DNA of 64,000 bases from Phytophthora hibernalis (Eukaryota; Oomycota; Peronosporomycetes; Peronosporales; Peronosporaceae). The translations under genes and the position numbers were made by a program. Position 1 is the first letter of the stretch; every line of letters starts with the position of its first letter. The notes under the pieces are model-generated. The model was given only the letters and a program-made list of their open reading frames with translations. It was not told the origin of the DNA and did not search any database. Positions 31,117 through 42,691 of this stretch are shown in pieces. The stretch is taken from positions 1,054,001 through 1,118,000 of the forward strand of contig JAAKBF010000007.1 of NCBI GenBank assembly GCA_012656075.1. Direction: 5' to 3'.

Positions 31117-32660
31117 ATGGCGGACGCGGAGCTGCCGAGGCACCCTCTGCGGCTGTTCGATGTGAGTGCTGGAGAGCAGCTGAGGCTGCAATAATGAGCT
31201 GGAGATGATGTACAGTGACTGATCTGGTTCTGTGGCTACTTTTTATGCGTGATTCCGCAGTGGAATGCCGACGCCAAGGTCGTGACGGAGCCGGAGAGTG
31301 TGGCGCTAGCTGCGGCGTTCAAGAGCAAGTCGTTCCAGCTGTGGCAGCAGGCCAAACAGCTGCGTAACGAACCGGTGCTGGAAGAACTGGAGAAAACAGC
31401 TCAAGACGCCAAGAAGAAGCTCAACTCGTCGGGTAGTTCCAGTCTCAGCAGCTCCATCGGCTCGGACACTGGATTCCGTCAACGCTCGCAGCAGTCGTGG
31501 CGCAAACAGCACCAGGAGCTGGTGGATGAAGCTGCAAAAATTGGAGGAGGACGAGCCTCACATAGGAAGGACGGCAACTTGGAAGCCGGCCTCGCGGAAA
31601 ACTGCTGCAGAGAGGCTACGGCTTGGGCTCCAGCCAAGCTGAAGCAGTCGCACGTGCTGCTACTGACGGTGCAGTGACGAATGAGGGTTTTTCGGTATCT
31701 AAAGGGTCTGGAACTGCGTTCAGGGATCGGTTGGTGGAGTTTTACACCCGGTACAATCCGACCAAACTGGATGCAGTTGATCGCACCCTGGAGCTGTACT
31801 CAGGTCGTGAAGAAGAGCTGTTTCAGAAACTTCATGAACGTTATGTGGCCGACGCCGGGCTGACCTTGAAGGAAAAGAAAAGAAGTTCATCACGAAAGAC
31901 ACGGACCCCACTGTGTACATGGACATCTCGATCGCTGGAGCCCCAGCGGGCAGAATCATCATGCGCCTGCTGAAGGATGAAATCCCGCTCGCTTCGGAGA
32001 ACTTCCGTGCTTTATGCACTGGTGAAAAGGTGTGTTTCTGGGTACTTTTGATAGGTGTTATTTATGCTTACTTAACTGTTTTGTTTGGTGCGGTTGTGTG
32101 TCTGTAGGGCGGGATCCTGCACTTCAAGGGCTGTAAGTTCCACCGCATCATCAAGAACTTTGTCGTCCAAGGCGGAGGTAGAATTTTAAATGACCACTCA
32201 AATGTCCTCTACCGTATACAGTGCTGACTTCGTTTCTGCTTTTGTAGATTTTACAACGGGCGATGGAACCGGTGGGCAAAGCATTTATCGTGGTACCCTC
32301 ACGGAGATCTGTGGGGTAACTTTAAGGATGAAAAGTTTCTCCTACACGACGATGTCGGACTACTGTCGATGGCCAATGCTGGCAAGAATACCAATGGCTC
32401 GCAGGTACGAAATCTATCGATATTGAACCATGATTCTTGCTAATGGCGGGGTACTAATAATATTTTCTCTCCTGCTTGATGAAGTTTTCATTACAACGAA
32501 GGCAAGCCTCAAGAACCTCGATGGGAAACACGTCGTCTTCGGCGAAGTTATTGAAGGGCTAGAGGTTGTGGATACGATGCAAAATGTGCAAGTTAGTAAG
32601 GGCAACAGTCGTCCTCTGCCCGACAATGAAGTTGCGATAGTAGATTGTGGAGAGATGTAG
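31117..32660 (+). CDS. Cyclophilin-type peptidyl-prolyl isomerase with N-terminal extension
   Basis: Exon 1 (31117-31161) joins 31261 in phase. The N-terminal region is a charged helical segment and a RLVEFYTRYNPTKLDAVDRT motif, then the cyclophilin domain begins (VYMDISIAGAPAGRIIMRLL). Introns start at about 32030 (AAG|GTGTGT), 32177 (GGAG|GTAGAA) and 32406 (CAG|GTACGA). Catalytic landmarks are FHRIIKNFVVQGG and SMANAGKNTNGSQ. The Trp that contacts cyclosporin in CypA (WLDGKHVVFG) is Asn here (NLDGKHVVFG). Single-base deletions near 31536, 31563, 31600, 31880, 32306 and 32487 break the raw frame, mostly in A or T runs, while protein similarity continues across them. Probably an intact gene in a poor consensus. 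Confidence 0.75.
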
Positions 32661-32723
32661 GAAGGTGCTTGCAGTGAAAAGATATTATCTTGCTGGGCAC
32701 AACGGTGAAGGAAGAGTTTTCAT

Positions 32724-34057
32724 TTAGATTAACAAATGTGCTAGATCTTTCTTCACGACTACTTTGTGCTTTCCAGTTCCGTCAACGTTGCGGTCGGTAT
32801 CATGGATGAGCGCACCACCCAAGCGAACTCGAGCCTTGTGAATGCCAGTTGATAGTTCGGCACGCTTCACGGAGGATGAACGCACCGACATAGGCGCCGG
32901 TTGTCGGAGTTTGCAATGCGTACCTCCTCCGTATGCTGCAGCTCGCAGCGTTTCCTCGTCAATTTCACCTTCGGCGGCGCGAACTAAGCGAGAGCCTTCC
33001 TGTTGCTGCTAACTAGACGATTAACCTGATCGCTTTGAGTCTGCAATTGATCACTGCCACGCCCGACTGCTGGTGGAACTGCGCTAACATTTGTCAGACG
33101 GCGGTCAAGCTTCTCTAAAGACCGAAGTAGTTCTCGCTCTTCGGCAGATGTGGAATCGAGTTCATCAGATACATTTCCAACAGCAGCACTGCTGGTGTTG
33201 CGTCCATCCAGCTTCTGGGAAAAGTTAGGTTGGCCGGACCTAGTTACATCATGCGTAGGTGATTTTGCGTAGTACAGCATCGCTGGCGCCAATGATTTCG
33301 ACACGCTTGGACTGCCACTGGACAGTGCTGAACCTGAGTTCGACGTCTCCGGTTCTGTAGCAGCGTTGCTCACTGCCGACGATAGAGCCACTATGCTTTC
33401 TCCAATGGCGACAGGTTCATCTCGTGAGTCCGTTCTTGATTTTATCAGATGAGAGACTGGCTGATTAAGCAGAGCCTTAGCATCTGATGAGCTAAGTGCT
33501 TCTCTGCCCAACTCGCCCACACGGGGAGATCTTGTCTGGTTGCTGATCTTGTCTCGCGTCAATGCGGTGCGCTCTGGGACTGCATTTAGCTGTCTGCGCT
33601 GCTGCACAAGCCTCGGTATCCTGGACGCCTTACTGGCAGTGGCAGCTACACGCTTATCCTGCGTAGGTGCAAGCTCCTTGTCTAGTCCACAGCTAGCTCC
33701 TATACTACGTTCTTCTGCTGGTGCTAACGAAAGCGCTGACATGGAGAGGTCGAGACTGTCCTTGATCCTGGGCTGCCGTGTCCTGCCTCGTCCACGTTTC
33801 TGCTTTACGCGTGAATGCTGCGGACTGCCATCGCCGTCACTAGGCAGTGAGCTAGTGCTGTCCGACTGACCGTCGTCGCTGTCGTCTGACCCGCCACTCG
33901 AAAGCTCCGCCGGGGCCAGATCAAAGTCACAAGTGGCTGGGAACTGCTGCCGTCTTCTGCGCCTGGCCTCCATGGCCTGCAGCGTCGCCGTCACGCGCTC
34001 CAAGTCGTACTCTTCCTGCATTGGACCGCCGGAATGACAGGAGTTTCGCTTCAACAT
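32724..34057 (-). CDS. Disordered Ser-rich protein, unknown function
   Basis: ATG at 34057. The raw frame stops at 32984 after 357 codons, but a well-formed reading in another frame continues at once (EGSRLVRAAEGEIDEETLRA ... ending KKDLAHLLI) to a stop at 32724, so a single-base error near 33015 is likely and the real protein is about 440 residues. The body is Ser/Asp/Arg-rich, with acidic SDDSDDGQSD and basic KQKRGRGRTRQ patches and short conserved-looking helices near residue 20 and at the C-terminus. I recognise no domain. It shares a 246-bp divergent upstream region with the first dihydroxy-acid dehydratase. Confidence 0.6.
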
Positions 34058-34303
34058 GGATGTGTTTGAAAATTCTTTTGGAATGGCGTTCCTGCAACGT
34101 TAATGACGTTGCATCAATCAGGAAGCAACTTAAGTCTTGTGAAACAACATAAAAACCTTACAGCAACGTAATTTGGGGATGGGATAATGTGGTCCACACG
34201 AACTATGTTTGGACAAACAGATTATCATCCAGTCTCTGCACCACCAGCATCAACTGCTCCCACCGTTCAGTCTCCGATCCGACCGCTCGACAACAAGTGA
34301 GAG

Positions 34304-36165
34304 ATGCTGAATAAGACCATGCTGCGTTCGGGCGCCTCAGCTCCTCTGCGCAAGACGCTGCTGCAGCGCGCCTTCTCCACGGCTGGAAGCGACACCCCCA
34401 AGTCCGTCGACGGCGTGCGCATCAACCGCTACAGCGCCACCGTGACGCAGCCCAAGGCCCGCGGCGCCTCGCAAGCCATGCTGTACGCCACGGGCATGAG
34501 CGAGGACGATATGAACAAGCCGCAGGTCGGCATCGCCTCCATGTGGTGGGAGGGTAACCCGTGCAACATGCACCTGCTGGACCTGGCTGGAGAGGTGAAG
34601 AAGGGCGTGAACTCGGCGGGGATGGTGGGTCTGCGCTTCAACACGATCGGCGTGAGTGACGGCATCAGTATGGGAACGGACGGCATGAGCTACAGTCTGC
34701 AGTCGCGTGAACTGATTGCCGACTCGATCGAGACGGTCATGGGCGGCCAATGGTACGACGGCAACATCTGCATCCCTGGCTGCGACAAGAACATGCCTGG
34801 GTGTGTCATCGCCATGGCGCGCGTGAACCGCCCGTCGCTGATGGTGTACGGTGGCACCATCCGCGCTGGATGCAGCTCAAGGGCGAGACGCTCGACATCG
34901 TCTCGGCCTTCCAGGCGTACGGCGAGTACATTGCTGGCCGTATCACGGAGGAGGAACGTCACGATATTATCCGCAATGCTTGCCCCGGTGCTGGTGCCTG
35001 CGGTGGTATGTACACGGCCAACACGATGGCGACGGCGATCGAGACGCTGGGACTGAGTCTCCCGTTCTCGTCGAGCTTCCCTGCCGACTCGGTCGAGAAG
35101 CAGGGCGAGTGCTTGAGCGCCGGCGAGGCCATGAAGATTCTGCTGGAGAAGGACATTAAGCCGCTCGACATCTTGAGCCGCGAGGCCTTCGAGAACGCCA
35201 TCACCGTCACCATGGCTCTGGGTGGATCTACCAACGCTGTGCTGCACTTGATCGCCATTGCTCGTGCCGCCAACATCCCGCTCTCCATCAACGACTTCGA
35301 GGTGATCAGCGAGCGCGTGCCGTTCCTGGCCGACCTGAAGCCCAGCGGTAAGTTCGTGATGGAAGACATCCACCGCGTGGGTGGTACGCCTGCTGTGCTG
35401 AAGTACCTGCTGAAGCAGGGCTTCATCCACGGTGACTGCCTGACGGTGACGGGTAAGACCCTCGCCGAGAACCTCGAAAACGTGGCTGACCTGACGGACA
35501 ACCACGAGATCATCCACCCTGTGGACCGTCCGCTCAAGTCGAGCGGCCACCTGCGCATTCTGCGCGGTGACCTCGCCCCGGAGGTTCGGTGGCCAAGATC
35601 ACCGGCAAGGAGGGTCTTGTCTTCACGGGCACGGCCAAGGTGTATGACTGCGAGGAGGACATGATGGCTGGTCTGGAGAAGAACGAGATCACGAAGGGCA
35701 GCGTCGTCATCATCCGCTACGAAGGCCCGAAGGGCGGACCCGGCATGCCGGAGATGCGTAAGTCTTTTGTCATCTGCTTCCGGTCTTGCTGTCTGTTACT
35801 GACTTGATGTGTTTTTCTTTTTCCATTTCAGTCGCGCCTACTTCGGCAATCATGGGAGCTGGGCTCGGCAAGGACGTTGCCATGCTCACGGACGGCCGCT
35901 TCTCCGGCGGTTCGCACGGCTTCATCATCGGCCACATCACCCCCGAGGCGCAGGTGGGTGGTCCCATTGCTCTGGTGAAGGACGGCGACAAGATTACTGT
36001 CGACGCCGAGAAGAACCGCATCGACCTGGTGGAGGTCACCGCTGCAGAGATGGCTCAGCGCAAAAGGAGTGGGTCGCTCCTCCTCTCAAGGCTACGCGCG
36101 GCACGCTGTACAAGTTCATTAAGAACGTCAAGTCTGCCTCCGAGGGCTGCGTCACGGACGAGTAA
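34304..36165 (+). CDS. ILVD: Dihydroxy-acid dehydratase, tandem copy 1
   Basis: Third enzyme common to valine, isoleucine and leucine (via ketoisovalerate) synthesis; an iron-sulfur dehydratase, here with an Arg/Ser-rich N-terminus typical of mitochondrial import. Cluster and substrate motifs are present: GNPCNMHLLDLA, PGCDKNMPGCVIA, ACPGAGACGGMYTANTMATA, MALGGSTNAVLH, LTDGRFSGGSHGFIIGH. One intron, 35758-35831, joins ATGC|TCGCG to read PEMLAPTSAIMGAG. Three single-base deletions shift the raw frame: near 34875, 35583 (GGG to GG against copy 2) and 36063. The protein stays collinear with the family across each, so I annotate one gene. Copy 2 starts 274 bp downstream. Confidence 0.85.
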
Positions 36166-36419
36166 ATGCCTTCTTGCCTGGGTCGCACCAGTCTAAACGC
36201 GACAAATATACGTTAGAAGCTCATCAACCACCTCATCCTCTGCAGCCACACGAAAATCTCGGGATAAGCAGGAATGATCGAGCGGCTCACGTTGAAGCAA
36301 TCACAGTGTACATACGCCACATACCACCCCGTCTCTGATCACATTTGATTGGCCAAACGCCGGTGGTGGTTTGACTCAAACCACCGGGAAAAATGATCCC
36401 AAGGTATCCGACGTCCGTC

Positions 36420-36426
36420 TCATTCC
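36420..36426 (+). promoter_or_regulatory. Initiator-like TCATTCC upstream of DHAD copy 2
   Basis: TCATTCC within GTCTCATTCCTAAAGTC, 14-20 bp before the ATG, resembles the oomycete core promoter initiator (GCTCATTYYNCAWTTT). A short leader would be normal for these organisms. Confidence 0.35.
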
Positions 36427-36439
36427 TAAAGTCTTTCAG

Positions 36440-38287
36440 ATGCTGAGCAAAACGATGCGTTCGGGTGCCGGTTCACCCGTGCGTCAGACGCTACTGCACC
36501 GCGCCTTCACCACGGCAGGCGCGGACACCCCAAGGCTGTCGATGGTGTGCGCATCAACCGCTACAGCGCCAATGTGACGCAGCCCAAGGCCCGCGGCGCC
36601 TCGCAAGCCATGCTGTACGCCACGGGCATGAGCGAGGACGATATGAACAAGCCGCAGGTCGGCATCGCCTCCATGTGGTGGGAGGGTAACCCGTGCAACA
36701 TGCACCTGCTGGACTTGGCTGGAGAGGTGAAGAAGGGCGTGAACGCTGCAGGGCTCGTGGGTCTGCGCTTCAACACGATCGGAGTGAGTGACGGCATCAG
36801 CATGGGAACGGACGGCATGAGCTACAGTCTGCAGTCGCGCGACTTGATTGCCGACTCGATTGAGACGGTCATGGGCGGCCAATGGTACGACGCCAACATC
36901 TGCATCCCTGGTTGCGACAAGAACATGCCTGGGTGTGTCATCGCCATGGCGCGCGTGAATCGCCCGTCGCTGATGGTGTACGGTGGCACCATCCGCGCTG
37001 GATGCACGTCAAGGGAGAGACGATTGACTACGTGTCGGCCTCGGAAGCGTACGGCGCCTACCTGACCAACAAGATCACGGAGGAGGAGCGTCATGACATC
37101 ATTCGTCATGCTTGTCCTGGTGCTGGAGCGTGCGGTGGCATGTACACGGCCAACACGATGGCGACGGCGATTGAGACGATGGGTCTGAGTCTGCCGTACT
37201 CTTCCAGTGCACCCGCTACTTCGGAGGACAAGCAGGGTGAGTGTCAACGTGCTGGCGAGGCGATCAAGCTGCTGCTTGAGAAGAACATCAGACCGCTTGA
37301 TATTCTTTGCAGAGAGTCTTTCGAGAACGCCATCACGATCACGATGGCGTTGGGCGGATCGACCAACTCGGTGCTGCACCTGATTGCTATTGCTCGCGCG
37401 GCGGCATTCCGCTGACTATCGACGACTTCGAGAAAGTCAGCGAGCGCGTGCCGTTCCTGGCCGATGTCAAGCCTAGTGGACGATACGTCATGGAGGACAT
37501 CCACCGTGTGGGTGGCACACCTGCCGTGCTGAAGTACCTGATGAAGCAGGGTTACATTAACGGCGACGTGCTCACCGTCACCGGCAAAACGCTGGCCGAG
37601 AACCTCGAGAACGTGCCTGATCTCTCCGACAACCACGAGATCATCCACTCTGTGGACCGCCCGCTCAAGTCGAGCGGCCATCTGCGTATTCTTCGTGGTG
37701 ACCTGGCTCCGGAGGGCTCGGTGGCCAAGATCACCGGTAAGGAAGGACTGAAGTTCACTGGTACGGCTAAGGTGTACGACTGCGAGGAAGACATGCTTGC
37801 GGCTGTGGAGAACAACGAGATCACGAAGGGTAGCGTCGTCATCATCCGCTACGAAGGTCCAAAGGGTGGCCCCGGCATGCCGGAGATGCGTAAGTACAAT
37901 TATCGTGCTGGTGAAATGTATTTTGTCTAACGATGTTGTGATGCTAATGCAGTTGGCCCTACGTCGGCGATCATGGGAGCTGGACTCGGCAAGGACGTTG
38001 CCATGCTCACGGACGGCCGTTTCTCCGGCGGCTCGCACGGATTCATCATCGGTCACATCACCCCTGAGGCACAGGTCGGCGGCCCTATTGCGCTTGTGAA
38101 GAACGGTGACAAGATCATTGTCGATGCTGAGAACAACTGCATTGATCTCATTGATGTGTCTGCCGAAGAGATGGCCCAGCGCAAGAAGGAATGGGTCGCT
38201 CCTCCTCTCAAGGCTACGCGCGGCACGCTGTACAAGTTCATTAAGAACGTCAAGTCTGCTTCGGAGGGCTGCGTCACGGACGAGTAA
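36440..38287 (+). CDS. ILVD: Dihydroxy-acid dehydratase, tandem copy 2
   Basis: A second complete dihydroxy-acid dehydratase directly behind copy 1 and in the same orientation, with the same Fe-S and active-site motifs (PCNMHLLDLA, GCDKNMPGC, GACGGMYTANTM, LTDGRFSGGSHGF). Its intron is at the same codon (37890-37952, ATGC|TTGGC). Raw-frame breaks near 36531 (C run), 37007 and 37403 (GGG to GG) are single-base losses. The first about 450 bp and the last about 300 bp are almost identical to copy 1 even at silent sites, while the middle has many changes (for example IDYVSASEAYGAYLTNKI against LDIVSAFQAYGEYIAGRI), a mosaic that suggests gene conversion. Confidence 0.85.
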
Positions 38288-38429
38288 GCGTCGTGATCGT
38301 CAGGTGAGCTACACTGATGTACTAGTATATGTGAAGAGCTGACAGGTAAAACAAGAAAAGGTTCGTATGTGCAAACTCATTATCCTATCTTGCTAGCATG
38401 TGTACAAAGTGAAATGCTACTATCAACAC

Positions 38430-40997
38430 CTACTGCGGCGATCCACCGGTCGCAAGCTGTTGTTGTGTGTGATAGGACTTCAACAACAGCTTGCGCATAC
38501 GCTCTTGGGCCTCGTAATATCCAGCGCTTCGTTCACCGGTACCCGAACGTGTTGAGCCCGTTGCCGGATTCAAGTTCACGGTCGATGGCGTGGCCATGGG
38601 AGGCATTTCATCTTCAACAATCTCGTACACACGTCCGACCAACGCCTCCGATTCTGCACTTCGTTCCTTGGTGCCATTGTTGCCGGCCGGCCGGTCAAAA
38701 AGCATAGCTGGATGCATCGGGGGCGGTGGTGGTGCTCGCTTCCCCGTAAAGTCAGCTTCCTCGACAATGTTGTTGTTGTTGTTACCATTGGTGCTGTTGT
38801 TCTTGTTGCTGATGTTGCGCTCCATCGTCGTGACTGCGAGTGTGGCGAGTCGCTCCATGGTGAATGCACAACTTGCACCAAGTGTGTCGCGCTTGGCGAA
38901 GTCGGCAACGCAGACGTAGCCTAGCTTCTTGCCTGCACGCGAGTAAATTGGACAGCCGGCGAAGAAGCGAATGCCTGGCAATGCTTGTGGTGAGAAGAAT
39001 TTCAATGCCTGCTTGTCGACGTTGGCGTCCAGTACAATCGCTGGGGTTGAGCCCATGATGTTTTCAATGAAGACCGACAGCTCCTCTTCGAGCGCAGAGT
39101 TCCCTTCGAGCCCCACGGCAGAGCTGATGAAATGGCCCTTGTCATCCAGGATCGAGACCGAAGCAATGGGGCAGTTGAGTGTCTGGCACGCCAACTCGCA
39201 CAGCAGGTCGAACATGTTGCTGTTGCTGCCGATTGATCGCTTCTTCTGCTCCATGGCACGCAGTTGGGACTTCAGACAGCGTTCATCGATGAAATCATCG
39301 TATTCTTCTGTCGGAGAGGACAGACACGCTGACATGGGGTGCACCACCGCGGTGACCTCGTTGGCATCGATGGGGGTCTCACTAACTTCGGGGCCGTGGC
39401 TGGAGATGGTATATTCGGTGAAAGAGTCGCATGACGAAGGCAGCAGGGCATCGAGGTTGCTATCGGTAGTGCTGCAATTCGTTGTGAAGGAGTTCTGCGT
39501 GCGGTTGTCGTAGCCTCCTGGTCCACCAAACGATGGGGCCATCTCCGAGGTGGTGCTGTGGCTGTAACTATCTTCGTGGTTATTCGCTTGGTTGTTCTCA
39601 GTGTAGGAAGAGCGGGCAAATGATGAATTCGTGGCTGATGTTCCAAGGTTGCTGAGACTACGTGCACGCACTAGGTGATCGAATACGTTGGTCTTGGCGA
39701 GTTGCTTGAGTGGTGTGGTGCGCGCTCGAATGGAGCAGACCTTGCAGAGCCGCAGCTTCGAGTAGCCGATCGCTGGTAGATCAATAGTCTCAACTGTAGA
39801 GCAGTCTGAGCACACGAGCTCACCACATCGACGGCAGTGGTGCTTGCGTCGAAGTGCGTGAAAGTTGCGCGTGCAGAGGTTGCAGGTGGTGCGCTCGTTG
39901 TTCTTGACCCACGTAGCTCGCTGGATGTAGAGCTGGTTGCTCATGCGTAGATCCTCCACAATACCCTGCAGCCGATTGAGGCAGCTCAACAAGATAGCGC
40001 TAACCATCGATGCATGCTTGGACGGGAAGCTGCCACACACGATGACCTCCGTTTCGTCCTCGGAGACTTTGCGCCAGAAGACGCCCAATTTCGTGAGCTT
40101 CGTACGTGATACGTGGTGAGTATCCTTGAGTTCCATGCAGCCAACGCGATCGCCATCCGCTGCCGTGAAGCACCACACGTGCACACGCTGGCGAGGCTCA
40201 GAGTTGGGCACATACGCCAAGGAGAGATAGTCCACGAGACACACGTCTCGCTTTCCTGACAGCCCGGTCTCGAAAGCAGCCCACTTCACGGTCAGCATCT
40301 CCTCTGCTTGTTCACCCAGGCCATCAGCAGCAGCGGCAGCCTCTTCCTTCAAACGCTCTTCTGTGTTGGAGCTGCTGCATTCCGATGGCAGCTTTCCCGA
40401 AGACATGTCCACCGAGCTGGCCTCGGAGTTTCGACGTTGGTACTGCTCCGTGTTGTTGCCCGTCCCTTTTTCCCAGACACTGCCGCGTCTTCCTTCATTG
40501 TCAGCGGGCGTGTCCTTGTCCACGGAATTGTTGTCTGCATATTCTCCGCTGTTACTGTGTTCCGGTTGTTGAACGCCGTCAACGGAGCTGTTGGCGGTAG
40601 ATGTGGAGCTCGTGTTGGCATCCTTGGGTTTGATGACGTTGTGGAGGATGAGGGTGTCAACATAGTACTTGCCGAAGCACTTGCGCATGAACTCGCGCCA
40701 ACTCTCGGAGTTGGTATTGGCGATCACCTGATTGACCTCGTGCTCTTGGCAACGCAGGACGGTGGCTGCACGCACGAGACGGCTGGACACTGCCATGTTG
40801 CTTGTGTCCTTGCGGATCTGAGTGCCGTCTTTCTCAGGTGGAACATATCTCCACTGGTCGTTGAACGACTGGTTTAAGCACGCGAGCGCGTTCGTCTTGG
40901 CTAACCGGTAGAGCTTGTCGTTCTTGAACTTGGCCAACGGGAGGCTGCGAAAGAAGTCGGACCGCAATGGGAAGCCTGCATGACCGTGGTGGTTCAT
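38430..40997 (-). CDS. START-like/FYVE zinc finger/GAF domain protein
   Basis: An intact, intronless 855-codon frame with ATG at 40997. The N-terminal 330 residues resemble the START-like region found before FYVE in many oomycete proteins. FYVE is at about 360-430: WVKNNERTTCNLC, ALRRKHHCRRCGELVCSDC, RLCKVC; the WxxD of classical FYVE is WVKN here, while the RKHHCR PI3P-binding box is complete. A GAF-like domain follows at about 590-740 (MFDLLCELACQTLNCPIASVSI, then AVGLEGN). The tail is Pro/Asn-rich. The likely site of action is PI3P-containing endosomal membrane; the GAF ligand is unknown. This domain combination is characteristic of oomycetes. Confidence 0.85.
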   Translation of the reverse strand: MNHHGHAGFPLRSDFFRSLPLAKFKNDKLYRLAKTNALACLNQSFNDQWRYVPPEKDGTQIRKDTSNMAVSSRLVRAATVLRCQEHEVNQVIANTNSESWREFMRKCFGKYYVDTLILHNVIKPKDANTSSTSTANSSVDGVQQPEHSNSGEYADNNSVDKDTPADNEGRRGSVWEKGTGNNTEQYQRRNSEASSVDMSSGKLPSECSSSNTEERLKEEAAAAADGLGEQAEEMLTVKWAAFETGLSGKRDVCLVDYLSLAYVPNSEPRQRVHVWCFTAADGDRVGCMELKDTHHVSRTKLTKLGVFWRKVSEDETEVIVCGSFPSKHASMVSAILLSCLNRLQGIVEDLRMSNQLYIQRATWVKNNERTTCNLCTRNFHALRRKHHCRRCGELVCSDCSTVETIDLPAIGYSKLRLCKVCSIRARTTPLKQLAKTNVFDHLVRARSLSNLGTSATNSSFARSSYTENNQANNHEDSYSHSTTSEMAPSFGGPGGYDNRTQNSFTTNCSTTDSNLDALLPSSCDSFTEYTISSHGPEVSETPIDANEVTAVVHPMSACLSSPTEEYDDFIDERCLKSQLRAMEQKKRSIGSNSNMFDLLCELACQTLNCPIASVSILDDKGHFISSAVGLEGNSALEEELSVFIENIMGSTPAIVLDANVDKQALKFFSPQALPGIRFFAGCPIYSRAGKKLGYVCVADFAKRDTLGASCAFTMERLATLAVTTMERNISNKNNSTNGNNNNNIVEEADFTGKRAPPPPPMHPAMLFDRPAGNNGTKERSAESEALVGRVYEIVEDEMPPMATPSTVNLNPATGSTRSGTGERSAGYYEAQERMRKLLLKSYHTQQQLATGGSPQ

Positions 40998-42200
40998 TTG
41001 TACCGAGTTGGTTATCGTTTCTGCAGGAAGGTCGATGTCGTCGTGGAGACGTGAGTTATCCAGCGCAAAAGCCGTAATGAGACCGATCGTTTCGAGCGCA
41101 AGTGACCATGAGCGCGGGCTGTCGAAAGACTACCGACGAAAGACTATCGATGCCCGCATGTGCCGACTCCATGGAAACCGCTGGCACTCAAAACGCCATG
41201 GCGTTTTCTACTGTTCATTTGGCGAAGGAAAATGGTAGAAATAGGAAGAACGGGAAAGCACCACAATGGAAAGAAGCAGCATGTGCACCGAGGCTTATTG
41301 ACTACAGCTCCGCACTGCAATCCGGACGTCGGAGCTGGCATCGTCGCCCAGTCCGCCCACTTCAAGCCGAGCCCCTTGTATCGATGGTCCATCGTGACTC
41401 AAAGCGGGCTCCGGACGTCGCCGCCAACGAAGGTGCTAATGGCTTCATTTGCCGAGCAAGTCCAGTGCTTGACACAAGCATAAGGTAATGAAGTGAAGCG
41501 CGTCGGACAAAACGACAGCATGATCATCGATCGGAACTGATCCTTTCACTCGGTCGGTGGCCGGACATTTCAGAACGAACGGTCTGAACTGCCGTTTCCG
41601 CAATTTTGCGGAGCCCTATGCGATGGCAGCGTGCTGGAGTGTTCGTGTGTGCTATGCTGCATAGCCTATGCAGCTCCGGCTTTCACTGCAGGCTTCAGCG
41701 ATACCCACTCGGCAACTAACGCTATCGTTCAAGTCTGCGGCGCGTCCCTGTCAACAAGTCCTGTTTCCGGCACTCAAACACCCTGTCCACCATCGACTCC
41801 ACCGTCGACCCGCACGAGTCTCCTCATGATGATCGCCAGCGGCCTACGGATACGGTGCATTAATCCCTGCGCGTCAAGGTCAAACAAAAGAAGCCATGTC
41901 TCTCGGAGCCCGTCATGCCGTCATGACCTCCGAACCTCGGTTACGTTCATCGGTACACGTATCGCTCTCCTCGATGGCGCTTACCGAGCATTGATGACAG
42001 AGGCGATTTGAAAACAATACGATGAGCATCAACCGCTGCCAACTTCAACATGTTGACCTCGACATTTCGGTGAGCTTTGCTTGCCGATAGCTCTCGCTCG
42101 ACATGCACTGCGTGAACAGCTACGAATGATACTCAGTATCTACTTGTTCTCAATGGCCGTTGCAGATGTACACGTTGAAAAGCCCAATTCGATCCACGGT
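40998..42200. other. Intergenic region without a recognisable gene
   Basis: Short overlapping ORFs only. This is the 5' region of the FYVE-GAF gene on the left and the distal upstream region of the acyl-CoA synthetase on the right. Confidence 0.4.
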
Positions 42201-42239
42201 GGCGCGGAACGGGTGGATTGAATCCACCCGTTCCGCGCC
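42201..42239. repeat. Perfect 19-bp-arm palindrome with 1-nt centre
   Basis: GGCGCGGAACGGGTGGATT, one G, then its exact complement. It lies about 450 bp upstream of the acyl-CoA synthetase start. It could extrude as a cruciform; an artefactual inverted join of reads is the main alternative. Confidence 0.85.
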
Positions 42240-42691
42240 CCCGAGCGCTTCACCTTCGCTCGCGAATCCATCCAGCGCTGCAACTGGAGAGGTGCTTCTG
42301 GGCGGCTTCAACCCGCTGCACAGTTGGATCAGCTCCCGGAGGCCCTGCAACCAAAACGCAGCAGCAAAAACCAACATCTCGCTCCGTCGGCAATTGGCAA
42401 ACGCGCCTCTGGACTCGGTGCATTGTTATCCCCAGCCAAGCTTCCAACAGCACGGCTCCTGCCTGCTTCTTCTGTTGCTTGTCTCCAATCTCCAAATGGC
42501 CCAGCATTCGTACCGGTGATTTGCAAACGCGCCTGATTAGCCCCGGACAACTTCAACATGGTTTAACACCCTCCCATTGGCCAAAAACATTCCATTTGAC
42601 GCATCATCCAAGTTCACAGTCAAGTCAACCGCTCGAAGCTCGACGTGCGTCAATCGCAAATTTGCCGCCAAGCGCTCAAGTGACCTCCGCA

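Noticed and set aside
34690..35558. Long antisense ORFs (286 and 199 codons) under the dihydroxy-acid dehydratase
   Set aside because: Shadow frames of a strongly codon-biased gene; the sense strand has all enzyme motifs.
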